Shown here: one piece after another, positions 53,358 to 61,759 of the stretch | Numbering within the stretch: position 1 is the stretch's first letter | Layout: each line of letters opens with the position of its first letter | Source: Nocardia grenadensis NBRC 108939 | GTDB lineage: Bacteria; Actinomycetota; Actinomycetes; Mycobacteriales; Mycobacteriaceae | DNA length: 64,000 nucleotides | NCBI RefSeq assembly: GCF_001613445.1 | Contig: NZ_BDCJ01000011.1 | Span: forward strand, 115,030 to 179,029 | Reading direction: 5' to 3' | Program-made: the position numbers and the translations under genes | The notes under the pieces: model-generated | What the model was told of the DNA's origin: nothing | The model's database searches: none | The model's input: only the letters and a program-made list of their open reading frames with translations

Positions 53358-54095
53358 TCACAATCCGGATTCTTTGGTCCGCACCAGCACCGCACCGCAT
53401 TCCGGACAGCGCACCACCTGATCGGGCGCGGTTTTCGTGATCCGGGCGATCTCGCCGCGGTCCAGTTCGATCCGGCAGGCTCCGCAGCGCCGGGCCTGCA
53501 GCAGCGCCGCGCCGATTCCGTGCGCGGCGCGCTGCCGGTCGTAGACGGCCAGCAGATCCTCCGGGAACACGCCGACCAGTTTCGCGCGATCGGTTTCGCA
53601 GCGCTGCTGGGCGACGTCGAGATCGGCGACTGCCTCGTCGCGGCGACTACGGGCGGCGGCGAGTTCGGTCTCGGTGCGGTCCAGCCGGGCACCGGCGTGT
53701 TCGTGATCGGCGGCGGAGGCTTCGCGACGTTCCATCACCTCGAGCAGATCGTCCTCGAGCACCGAGCGGCGCCGTTCCAGGCTCGCCAGCTCGTGCTGTA
53801 GTTCGGACAGCTGTTTCGCCCCGACCGAACCCGCTTCCAGGACGCCGCGGTCGCGGTCCTCGCGTTTACGGACCGCCTCGATCTCACCCTCGAGTTTGCG
53901 GATATCGCGGTCGAGATCGTCCAGCACGATCTCGACGGCCACGGCCGCGTCCTTGTGCGTGTTGCGTTCGGCCTCGAACCGGTCGACCTCCTGTTGTTCG
54001 GGAAGGACGCTGCGCCGGTGCGCGATCCGGGTCAGTTCGGTGTCGACCTCGGCGAGACGCAGCAGTTGGGCCTGAATCGATGGTTCGACATTCAA
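53358..54095 (-). CDS. Coiled-coil C4 zinc-ribbon protein
   Basis: 245 aa from TTG 54095 (GGGAG 10 nt upstream; the start is not certain). A long coiled coil (residues 5–175) with heptads such as LEGEIEAVRKREDRDRGVLE precedes a zinc ribbon: RRCGACRIEL…VRCPECGAVL (CxxC…CxxC). Homologues (Rv2229c, CT398-like FlgZ) are conserved between RNase H and Nif3-like genes in actinobacteria; a nucleic-acid or secretion role has been proposed without proof. Confidence 0.9.
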   Translation of the reverse strand: MNVEPSIQAQLLRLAEVDTELTRIAHRRSVLPEQQEVDRFEAERNTHKDAAVAVEIVLDDLDRDIRKLEGEIEAVRKREDRDRGVLEAGSVGAKQLSELQHELASLERRRSVLEDDLLEVMERREASAADHEHAGARLDRTETELAAARSRRDEAVADLDVAQQRCETDRAKLVGVFPEDLLAVYDRQRAAHGIGAALLQARRCGACRIELDRGEIARITKTAPDQVVRCPECGAVLVRTKESGL

Positions 54096-54210
54096 CGCGA
54101 ACGAACTCCCTGCACGCTGTGGACGGATAAGAACGTCCACCGTACTCCGCGCGGCGGCGGCGGTGTCGCCGACCGGTCCCAACCCCTTGCCGCGTACCCG
54201 GCCGCCGCGG

Positions 54211-55332
54211 TCAGCCGCCGCAAGCGACCGTCCACGGATCGGTGCGCACGGTGGACACTCGCGTCTCCAGATCCGGCAGGCCGTCCCGGACCACCGCGGC
54301 GGCCTGCGCACACCACGGGAACTCGGTCGCCCAGTGGGCCGCGTCGATCAGCGCCGGACCCGAGCGGCGCAGATGCTCGTCGGCGGGGTGATGACGCAGG
54401 TCGGCGGTGAGATAAGCGTCGACGCCGCGGCGGGTGGCGGTATCGAGCAGGGAGTCGCCCGCTCCACCGCAGACGGCCACGGTGCGCAGTACCCGGTCGG
54501 GATCGCCGGCCGCCCGCACGCCCCAGGTCGTCGCCGGGAGAGCCGCGGTGGCGCGGGCGGTGAACTCGCGCAGCGTCAGCGGTTCGGTGAGTGTGCCGAT
54601 GCGGCCCAGGCCCTGCTTTCCGGTGAGCGCGGCCCGTTCGGTCACGTGGAAGGCGGGCTCCTCGTAGGGATGCGCCGACCGCAGCGCCGCGAGCACCCCG
54701 GCCCGGGCACCGGCGGGAGCGACGACCTCGAGCCGGTCCTCACTCACCCGGGCCAGTTCGCCGACCGTGCCGACCGCCGGGTTCGCACCCTCCAGCGGCC
54801 GGAACTGACCGGTCCCGGTGCCCCGCCAGGCCGCCTCCCGATAGTCGCCGGTGCCGCCCGCGCCCGCAGCGAACAGCGCCGCCAGCACCGCGTCGGCCTG
54901 CTCCGGCGGCACCTGGACGGTCCACTTGTCCACCGCCGCCACGGGTTTCGGATCCAGTGGGCCCGTCACGGTCAGCCCGAGAGCCGCGGCCAAGGCGTCG
55001 GAGACGCCGGGGTCGGCGGAATCGGCGTTCGTATGCGCGGTGAACAGGGCGCAGCCCGCGCGGATCAGCCGATGCACCAGCGCGCCCTTGGGCCGGTCGG
55101 CCGAGACACTGTCGACACCGCGCAGCAGCAGCGGATGGTGGGCCACCACCGCCTGGGCGCCCCACTGCACCGCCTCGTCCACCACGGCGGCGGTGACATC
55201 GACGGTGAACAGCACCCGGCGCACGACCTCCGCGGGATCTCCGCAGACCAGACCCACCGAATCCCACGGTTCGGCCAGCCGCGGCGGATAGGCCGTCTCC
55301 AGCGTCGCGACGAGTTCGGCAAGGGTGGCCAC
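54211..55332 (-). CDS. Nif3-like dinuclear metal-centre protein
   Basis: 373 aa from GTG 55332 (GAAAGG 6 nt upstream). DUF34/Nif3 pattern: [34 protein letters not shown] (His pair for metals), [19 protein letters not shown], then [19 protein letters not shown] and [14 protein letters not shown] at the C-terminus. A Pfam-inserted central domain (PII-like) is present. Suggested roles include GTP cyclohydrolase I type 2; real function uncertain. Operon with cobC and the zinc-ribbon gene. Confidence 0.93.
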   Translation of the reverse strand: MATLAELVATLETAYPPRLAEPWDSVGLVCGDPAEVVRRVLFTVDVTAAVVDEAVQWGAQAVVAHHPLLLRGVDSVSADRPKGALVHRLIRAGCALFTAHTNADSADPGVSDALAAALGLTVTGPLDPKPVAAVDKWTVQVPPEQADAVLAALFAAGAGGTGDYREAAWRGTGTGQFRPLEGANPAVGTVGELARVSEDRLEVVAPAGARAGVLAALRSAHPYEEPAFHVTERAALTGKQGLGRIGTLTEPLTLREFTARATAALPATTWGVRAAGDPDRVLRTVAVCGGAGDSLLDTATRRGVDAYLTADLRHHPADEHLRRSGPALIDAAHWATEFPWCAQAAAVVRDGLPDLETRVSTVRTDPWTVACGG

Positions 55333-55420
55333 GGCACACCTTTCTCTCGGGGTTTCTCCGCAACAATCATGTCGCGCGTACACGGATCCGGCGCGGTGGG
55401 CCCGCCACCGGCACCGGACA

Positions 55421-56464
55421 TCAGACCAGGCGGCCGGCGTTGCCCAGCGCCGCCACCAGCCGGTCGACCTCGGCCGACGGCCGGACGGCCACCCGTACAT
55501 GCTCCGGCCCCAGGCCCGGGAAGGTATCGCCGCGCCGCACCGCGATCCCGTGCCGGCGCAAGTACTCACGCAGGATCTCCCCGTGTTCCACCTCGAGCAG
55601 CAGGAACGGTGCGGCCGCCGGGGCCTGCACCGCGACCCCGGCGCCGACCAGGCGCTCGATCATCGCCGCGCGGTCACCGCCGATCTCCAGCGCCCGCGCC
55701 GCACTCTCCGCGAGGGCACGCGGTGAGGCGGTGGCGGCGATCGCGGCGAGCTGCAGCGTGCCCACCGGCCAGTGCGCCCGGCCCCGGACCAGCTGCCGCA
55801 GCACCTCGGGTGCCCCGAGCAGATATCCGCAGCGCAACCCGGCCAGTGCCCAGGTCTTGGTGAGACTGCGCAATACCAGCAGCCCCTCCCCTGCCTCGCC
55901 CGCCAGCGACTCCGTTTCCCCGGGCACCGCGTCCATGAATGCCTCGTCCACCACGACGACCCGCCCCGGGCGCAGCAGGGCGCGCACGACGTCGGCCGGG
56001 TGCAGCACGGAGGTCGGGTTGGTGGGGTTGCCGAGCACCACCAGGTCTGCCTCTTCCGGGATCAGGGCGGGGTCCAAGGCATAGGGCGGTTCCAGTAGCA
56101 CCCGGTGCACCGGGACACCGGCCTCGCGCAGGGCGAGTTCGGGCTCGGTGAACGACGGGTGTACCACCGCCGCCAGCCGGGGCGCCAGCCGCGGCAGCAG
56201 CGCGAACCCCTCGGCACCGCCCGCCAGGGGCAGCACCTGATCGGCCGCCAGCCCGTGCCGGGTCGCCACCACCTCCCGGGCATGCCGCTCGTCGGCGGCG
56301 GCGGGGTACCGGCCCACGGAGTCCAGCGCGGCGACCAGCCGGTCACGTAGCCAGCGTGGGGGCGCGGTGCCCTGGACGTTCACCGCGAAATCGAGCAGAC
56401 CCGGCTGGGCTTCCACATCACCGTGATGACGCAGCCCGGCGAAATCGACATGTTCGGTGAGCAT
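55421..56464 (-). CDS. cobC: Cobalamin-pathway PLP aminotransferase (CobC type)
   Basis: 347 aa from ATG 56464 ([19 protein letters not shown]). Fold-type I PLP enzyme: [58 protein letters not shown], and [18 protein letters not shown] with the PLP Lys. Family members make L-threonine-O-3-phosphate decarboxylation products, i.e. (R)-1-amino-2-propanol phosphate, for the cobalamin side chain. Same place as Rv2231c. Confidence 0.92.
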   Translation of the reverse strand: MLTEHVDFAGLRHHGDVEAQPGLLDFAVNVQGTAPPRWLRDRLVAALDSVGRYPAAADERHAREVVATRHGLAADQVLPLAGGAEGFALLPRLAPRLAAVVHPSFTEPELALREAGVPVHRVLLEPPYALDPALIPEEADLVVLGNPTNPTSVLHPADVVRALLRPGRVVVVDEAFMDAVPGETESLAGEAGEGLLVLRSLTKTWALAGLRCGYLLGAPEVLRQLVRGRAHWPVGTLQLAAIAATASPRALAESAARALEIGGDRAAMIERLVGAGVAVQAPAAAPFLLLEVEHGEILREYLRRHGIAVRRGDTFPGLGPEHVRVAVRPSAEVDRLVAALGNAGRLV

Positions 56465-56507
56465 GAGACGCACCCTACGTGGCGCGCGGGCGTATCGACC
56501 CGCCACA

Positions 56508-57014
56508 ATGGCTGTCGTGGGTGAGCTGCACATATCGTTCGTCTGTACCGGCAATATCTGCCGATCGCCGATGGCGGAGAAGATCGCGCTGGCGCATCTG
56601 TCCCGGGCCGGGCTCGACGACCGGGTACGGGTCAGCAGTGCGGGCACCCACGACTGGCATACCGGGGCCGATGCCGACCCGCGCACCACCGAAACCCTGC
56701 GCCGGCACGGCTACCCCACCGGGCACCGGGCCGCCGGTTTCGGCGCCGAGCACGCCGACGCCGACCTCGTGGTCGCCATGACCACCGAACACGACCGCGA
56801 CCTGGCCGTCCGCGGTATCCCTCTCGAACGCCGCCGTCTGCTGCGCAGTTTCGACCCGCACGCCGACGGCACCGACGTGCCGGATCCGTACTACGGCGAC
56901 ATCGCCGGCTTCGAGCTCGTTCGCGAGCAGATCGAGGCCGCGGTCCCGGGCCTGCTGACCTGGGTCCACGCCGCGCTCGCCACCAGAGCGCCGGTGACCG
57001 GCGGTGCGGCCTGA
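56508..57014 (+). CDS. ptpA: Low-molecular-weight protein tyrosine phosphatase
   Basis: 168 aa from ATG 56508 (GTG 56517 alternative). P-loop ISFVCTGNICRSPMAEKIAL (CxxxxxR) near residue 14, and the general-acid loop with SFDPHADGTDVPDPYYGDIAGF (Asp in DP). In M. tuberculosis the orthologue PtpA is secreted into macrophages, but no signal is visible here. Divergent from cobC; overlaps the SURF1 gene by one base (TGATG). Confidence 0.95.
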   Translation: MAVVGELHISFVCTGNICRSPMAEKIALAHLSRAGLDDRVRVSSAGTHDWHTGADADPRTTETLRRHGYPTGHRAAGFGAEHADADLVVAMTTEHDRDLAVRGIPLERRRLLRSFDPHADGTDVPDPYYGDIAGFELVREQIEAAVPGLLTWVHAALATRAPVTGGAA

Positions 57015-57880
57015 TGCGCCGCCTCGCCTTTCTGCTGCGTCCCGGCTGGCTGATCCTGGCCGCGGTGGTGGTCGCGTTCGCGTACCTGTGTTTCACCGTG
57101 CTGGCCCCCTGGCAACTCGGCAAGAACGAGTCCACCTCCGAACGCAACCAGCTGATCGCCGATTCGGTGCACGCTGATCCGGTGGCGGTCACCGGGGTTC
57201 TCGACGGCACGGCGGCGGACGCGGCCACGGAATGGCGGAAGGTCTTCGCCGAGGGCAGCTACGTACCCGATTCGACCGTGCTGGTCCGCCTGCGGCATCT
57301 CGACGGCGCGCCCGGTTTCGGTGTGCTGTCCGCGTTCGCCCTCACCGACGGCCGCACCCTGCTCGTGGATCGCGGTCTGGTGGCGGCGGTCGACGGATCG
57401 CAGCCACCGCCGATCGACGCCGCGCCGTCGGGCGTGCAACGGATCGAGGGCCGGATCCGGGTCTCCGAGAACGTCGACCCGCAGCGCGCACCCACGGCCC
57501 AGGACGGCGTCCCGCACGTCTATTCGATCGATGTCCCGCAGGAGACCACGGTCCTGGGACTACCGCTCACCCCGCTCCCGGTCGGCGAGCGCGGTTCCTA
57601 CCTGCAGCTGTCGCAGGATCAGCCGGGCGCATTCACCCCGGTACCGCTGCCCCAGCTCGACGCGGGCCCCTACCTCTCCTACGGGCTGCAATGGCTGGCA
57701 TTCGGCATCATGGCGCCGCTGGGCCTGGGTTATTTCGCCTGGGCCGAGATCCGCGAACGCCGTAGGCAGCGGCCCGCGGCGAAGGCCACGTCCGATCCCG
57801 AGGAGTCGGGGCCGGCCGGCCCTGAACCGGTCACCACCGAGGCCCGTCTGGCCGACCGGTACGGCCGCACCCGCCCCTGA
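57014..57880 (+). CDS. SURF1-family cytochrome oxidase assembly protein
   Basis: 288 aa. Two membrane helices flank an extracytoplasmic domain: GWLILAAVVVAFAYLCFTVLA with the typical LAPWQLGKN after it, and LQWLAFGIMAPLGLGYFAW near the C-terminus. The domain has VLVRLRHLDGAPGFGVLSAF and LLVDRGLV, matching SURF1 (Rv2235). Helps assemble the aa3 oxidase/supercomplex. Confidence 0.93.
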   Translation: MRRLAFLLRPGWLILAAVVVAFAYLCFTVLAPWQLGKNESTSERNQLIADSVHADPVAVTGVLDGTAADAATEWRKVFAEGSYVPDSTVLVRLRHLDGAPGFGVLSAFALTDGRTLLVDRGLVAAVDGSQPPPIDAAPSGVQRIEGRIRVSENVDPQRAPTAQDGVPHVYSIDVPQETTVLGLPLTPLPVGERGSYLQLSQDQPGAFTPVPLPQLDAGPYLSYGLQWLAFGIMAPLGLGYFAWAEIRERRRQRPAAKATSDPEESGPAGPEPVTTEARLADRYGRTRP

Positions 57881-57897
57881 CCGTGCGCCGCGCACGG
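57881..57897 (+). terminator. Hairpin after the SURF1 gene
   Basis: CCGTGCG-CCG-CGCACGG immediately follows the SURF1 stop: a 7-bp perfect stem with a 3-nt loop. Confidence 0.5.
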
Positions 57898-57988
57898 GTG
57901 CGCGGTGCTGCCGCGCGGCCGTGGAGCCCGTAACGCCCGCGGCCGGAACCTCGCGCATCGAACCGCCCGCACTGTTCGAACCTGCGGG

Positions 57989-58954
57989 CTACCCGGCCAG
58001 AGCCCGGGTGCGACGAGCGCGCAACCGCTCCCACAGCCCCGCGCTCGACACCGCGACCGCCGCCGCCGCAACCACTGCCGCGTACTGCACCAGTTCGGAC
58101 AACCGCACGGCCCGCCGCAGATTACCGACCGTCGGCGCCGGCCCCGCGCCCAGTTCCGGCCGCTGCTCGACCCCGTGCCGGTATTCGGTGCGCCCACCGA
58201 GGCGCACCCCGAGCGCCCCGGCCGCCGCCGCTTCCACCACCCCGGCATTCGGACTCGGATGCTTTCCGGCATCCCGGCGCCAGGTCCGCAGTACCGTGCC
58301 GGGCCGGCCGCCGACCAGCGGCGCCATCAGCGCGGTGAGCAGCCCGGTCGCCCGGGCGGGTAGCAGATTCGCCAGATCGTCCACGCGCGCGGCCGCCCAC
58401 CCGAACCGCCGGTAACGCTGGTTGCGATAGCCGATCATGGCGTCGAGGGTGTTCACCGCCCGATAGCCGAGCAGTCCGGGCACTCCGGCCACCGCGCCCC
58501 ACAGCAGTGGCGCGACCGCGGCGTCGGAAGTGTTCTCGGCGATCGATTCCAGGGCCGCTCGGGCCAGACCGTCCGCGTCCAGCGCCGCCGGATCGCGTCC
58601 GCACAGGGCGGGCAGCAGTTCGCGGGCGGCGGCGAGGTCCCCGGTCTCGAGCCGGTCGGCCATCAGCTGCCCGGTACGGGCGAGGCTGCGGCCCCCGAGC
58701 ACCGTCCAGGTCGCCGCCGCCACCGGTACGGCACCGCCCCGGCGCAGCGCCGCGCCCAAGCCCACCACAGACCCCACCAGCGCCAGTTCATGCACCATCC
58801 CCGCCCGGCGTTGGTCGGCATACGTCACCATCTCCACCGCCGCGGCCACCATCCCGAATCCCGCCACCGGATGCCCGCGCCGCGGGTCCCCGACCGCCCG
58901 ATCGATGGCGAAGCCGATCAGCAGACCCGCCGCGGTCGAAACACCTCTGCGCAC
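57989..58954 (-). CDS. cobD: Adenosylcobinamide-phosphate synthase (CobD/CbiB)
   Basis: 321 aa from GTG 58954. LLIGFAIDRAVGDPRRGHPVAG is the typical start; membrane helices, ALESIAENTSDAAVAPLLWG, GYRAVNTLDAMIGYRNQRYR and a final SPNAGVVEAAAAGALGVRLGG are diagnostic. It joins aminopropanol to cobyric acid. Convergent with SURF1 as in mycobacteria (Rv2236c). Confidence 0.95.
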   Translation of the reverse strand: MRRGVSTAAGLLIGFAIDRAVGDPRRGHPVAGFGMVAAAVEMVTYADQRRAGMVHELALVGSVVGLGAALRRGGAVPVAAATWTVLGGRSLARTGQLMADRLETGDLAAARELLPALCGRDPAALDADGLARAALESIAENTSDAAVAPLLWGAVAGVPGLLGYRAVNTLDAMIGYRNQRYRRFGWAAARVDDLANLLPARATGLLTALMAPLVGGRPGTVLRTWRRDAGKHPSPNAGVVEAAAAGALGVRLGGRTEYRHGVEQRPELGAGPAPTVGNLRRAVRLSELVQYAAVVAAAAVAVSSAGLWERLRARRTRALAG

Positions 58955-59184
58955 CGGGTGAGCGTATCCAGGCCCGGCCGGCGGTCCGTGCCGGGGACGA
59001 TCGGGGCCGGAGTTCCCACGCCAGGTTACCCACGCCGACAGGTGGCGCCCGCGCGACCGGATACGGTCGTCGACAACACCACCCGGCGACCGGGACGCAC
59101 CGATGTCACATATCGGGCGCGCCCGTCGTCGACTCGGCGAGACCATTGCCCGCCCGCCGGGCATCGACCGAACGGGGAGCCGCA

Positions 59185-60117
59185 GTGACCGACCGAGCAG
59201 AACCCGCCGAACTGGCCCGGCGTTTCGAAGAACTGCGCCCCTACCTGCGCCGCCTCGCCTACAGCACCCTCGGCAGCCTCAGCGACGCCGACGATGTGGT
59301 GCAGGAGGCGTGGCTGCGGCTGCAGCGGCAGCAGGAGTCCGGTGGGGCGCCCATCGACAATCTGCAGGCGTGGCTGACCACGGTCACCGGCCGCCTGGCC
59401 CTCGATCAGCTCGGTTCGGCGCGGAGGCGGCGCGAACAGTACGTGGGTGAGTGGCTACCCGAACCCACGGTGACCGACTGGGAGGATCCCGCGGACCGGA
59501 TCTCCCAGGACGAGCGGGTCACCATGGCGCTGCTGGTGGTCCTGGAATCGCTGTCACCGGCCGAACGCACCGCGTTCGTCCTGCAGGACGTGTTCGGGAT
59601 GTCGGGCCCGGAGGTGGCCGAGGTGGTGGGCCGCACCCCCGCCGCGGTCCGGCAGCTCGCCTCGCGCGCCCGCAAACGGGTCGAGGACGGGACCCCGCGC
59701 TTCCCGGCGTCCCCTCGCGAACAAGAGAAGGTGGTCTCGGCCTTCGCGGTGGCCTGGCGGTCCGGCGATCTGGGCGCATTGCTCGGGGTGCTCGACGACC
59801 GGGTCACCCTCACCGCCGACGGTGGCGGCAAGGTGCCCGCCATCCGTAAACCGGTCACGGGCGCCGAGGTCATCGCGAAGATGCTGCTCGGCTGGTACAA
59901 CGTGCCCACCGCCGCGGGCGGCTGGGGCCGGACCATCGAGGTCAACGGTATGCCCGGACTGCTGGTGTTCGACGGCCGGCACCACGGCGTGTTCTCCTTC
60001 ACCGTCGACGACGGCCGCATCACCGCCCTCCATGTCGTCCGCAATCCGGACAAGCTGCGTGACCTGCCCGCCGACGCCGGGCCGGAATGGATTCTGCGTG
60101 ACTCCGGCGAGAGCTGA
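59185..60117 (+). CDS. ECF sigma factor of SigJ type
   Basis: 310 aa from GTG 59185, GGGGAG 5 nt upstream. Sigma-70 region 2 (LRRLAYSTLGSLSDADDVVQ) and region 4 (LSPAERTAFVLQDVFGMSGPEVAEVVG) are followed by a SnoaL-like C-terminal domain (residues 190–300) as in ECF41/SigJ, where this domain replaces an anti-sigma factor. No adjacent carboxymuconolactone decarboxylase gene, usual for ECF41, was seen, which weakens the subgroup call. Confidence 0.92.
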   Translation: MTDRAEPAELARRFEELRPYLRRLAYSTLGSLSDADDVVQEAWLRLQRQQESGGAPIDNLQAWLTTVTGRLALDQLGSARRRREQYVGEWLPEPTVTDWEDPADRISQDERVTMALLVVLESLSPAERTAFVLQDVFGMSGPEVAEVVGRTPAAVRQLASRARKRVEDGTPRFPASPREQEKVVSAFAVAWRSGDLGALLGVLDDRVTLTADGGGKVPAIRKPVTGAEVIAKMLLGWYNVPTAAGGWGRTIEVNGMPGLLVFDGRHHGVFSFTVDDGRITALHVVRNPDKLRDLPADAGPEWILRDSGES

Positions 60118-60189
60118 GGGCACCCCGCCGGCGGGGCACGGTCCCCACCGCCTCGCCGGGCACCGGAATGGGCGGGTTAGGTTGCGTAT

Positions 60190-60705
60190 ATGAGGATCGA
60201 AGTCAGTGGCCATCGCCCCGAAATAGACGAGACCGCCTGGATCGCGCCCACTGCGAACGTGATCGGCCGGGTGAAGCTCGGGGCCCAGGTCAGCATCTGG
60301 TACAACGCGGTCCTGCGCGGTGACAGCGAACTGATCACCGTCGGGGAGCGCAGCAATATCCAGGACGGCTGCGTATTGCACGCCGACCCGGGCTTTCCGG
60401 CCACCGTGGGCGCCGGGGTCTCGGTCGGGCACAATGCGATCCTGCACGGCTGCACGGTCGAGGACGACTGCCTGATCGGGATGGGCGCGACCGTGTTGAA
60501 CGGCGCGGTGATCGGCCGGGGCAGCCTCATCGCGGCCAACGCGCTGATCCCCGAGGGCGCGCGGATTCCGCCCGGTTCGCTGGTGGCCGGGGTGCCGGGC
60601 AAGGTCCGCCGCGAACTCACCGCGGAGCAGCAGCGCGGGGTGGAGCTCAATGCCATGGTGTATCTGCACCATATGTCCGAGCATCGGTCGGCGAAGGAGA
60701 TCTGA
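60190..60705 (+). CDS. Gamma-carbonic-anhydrase-like hexapeptide protein
   Basis: 171 aa. Left-handed beta-helix of hexapeptide repeats: TAWIAPTANVIGRVKLGAQV, IWYNAVLRGDSELITVGERS, VSVGHNAILHGCTVEDDCLI, MGATVLNGAVIGRGS. The three metal His (CVLHAD, VGHNAILHG) are in place. Family YrdA/CaiE-like; carbonic anhydrase activity is shown for some members only. Confidence 0.93.
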   Translation: MRIEVSGHRPEIDETAWIAPTANVIGRVKLGAQVSIWYNAVLRGDSELITVGERSNIQDGCVLHADPGFPATVGAGVSVGHNAILHGCTVEDDCLIGMGATVLNGAVIGRGSLIAANALIPEGARIPPGSLVAGVPGKVRRELTAEQQRGVELNAMVYLHHMSEHRSAKEI

Positions 60706-60883
60706 CCGCGCCGCCCGCCACCCGGACACTTTGTTGGACAAGCGTCCAGTAGGTGACTGATACCATGGGAACACGTATCCGGGGAGACGGGTCGGACCCG
60801 AAACCCGCTGTCCTGCAAGGCGTCGGTGTTTCGGGCGACCCGTACAGGTGGGCACGGCGACGTGCCGGCAGGAGGTATGACGG

Positions 60884-61069
60884 GTGGCGTGCGAGCAGTC
60901 CGAAACGCGCCGGTCGGCCGGGCGGGTGAGCGTGGCGGATATCGCCGCGCAACCAGGAGGTATCGAGGCGCTGCGGCGCAGAGTCCACGAACTGCGTTCC
61001 CGAGGAGTCGATTTCGCGGCCAACGCGATCGAACACGAGATGGCCGAACTCGATCTGCGGCCGGAGTGA
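60884..61069 (+). CDS. Small hypothetical protein, 61 aa
   Basis: GTG 60884 with GGAGG 8 nt upstream. A hydrophilic, helical product whose C-terminal half (LRRRVHELRSRGVDFAANAI, ending MAELDLRPE) is typical of a small conserved actinobacterial protein encoded before TetR genes. No function known. An upstream TTGTTGGACAAGCGTCC stretch may be its promoter/operator. Confidence 0.65.
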   Translation: MACEQSETRRSAGRVSVADIAAQPGGIEALRRRVHELRSRGVDFAANAIEHEMAELDLRPE

Positions 61070-61133
61070 TACCCAGCACGAAACCAATGCGCAGGTCACC
61101 GGCGCATCCGGTGTCGGATAAGGTGTGAGAACC

Positions 61134-61751
61134 ATGTCGCCCGTACCGCCGATTCTGCAACGCATCCTGGCCGAGCCGCCCGCCGACAGCGGGAAAGTGC
61201 TCGACAGCGCGCTCTCGGCATTCTTGGATTTCGGGATCAAACGCACCAGTATGGGCGAGATCGCCCGCCGCGCCGGTATCAGCCCCGCGACCCTCTACCG
61301 TCGCTTCGAGTCCAAGAACGACCTGGTCGAAGCGGTCACCGTCCGGGAAGCGCAGCGTTTCGTCGCCAAGATCGACAACCGGGTGCGCACGGTGGCCGGC
61401 TCCGAGGATCAGCTCGTGGAGATCTTCGTCGCCTTCATCTCCGCCATCGCCGGCAACCCGCTCCTGATCCGGTTGTTGCGCACCGAACCCGATCTCGTGC
61501 TGCCCCGACTCACCACCGAAGCCGGCCCGATCCTGGCCGTCGGCCGCACCTATCTGGCCGCGAAACTGCGGGAACTGCACGACAGCGGCAACGATTACGA
61601 TCCGGACCTGGTCGCCGAGATCATGGCTCGCCTGGCGCTGTCGCTGGCGCTCACCCCCGACGGCCTGATCCCCATCCAGGACGAGGCCGCCGGCCGCGAA
61701 TTCGCCCGCCGCACCCTACTGCCCATGGTCGCCTGGCACAGCCCGAGCTGA
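61134..61751 (+). CDS. TetR-family regulator
   Basis: 205 aa from ATG 61134; TAAGGT 9 nt upstream suggests a short-leader promoter (GTG 61125 is in frame). DNA-binding domain: VLDSALSAFLDFGIKRTSMG, EIARRAGISPATLYRRF and KNDLVEA. The C-terminal ligand domain is variable. It ends 8 bp from the convergent DNA methyltransferase gene; no clear target. Confidence 0.92.
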   Translation: MSPVPPILQRILAEPPADSGKVLDSALSAFLDFGIKRTSMGEIARRAGISPATLYRRFESKNDLVEAVTVREAQRFVAKIDNRVRTVAGSEDQLVEIFVAFISAIAGNPLLIRLLRTEPDLVLPRLTTEAGPILAVGRTYLAAKLRELHDSGNDYDPDLVAEIMARLALSLALTPDGLIPIQDEAAGREFARRTLLPMVAWHSPS

Positions 61752-61759
61752 CCCGCTCA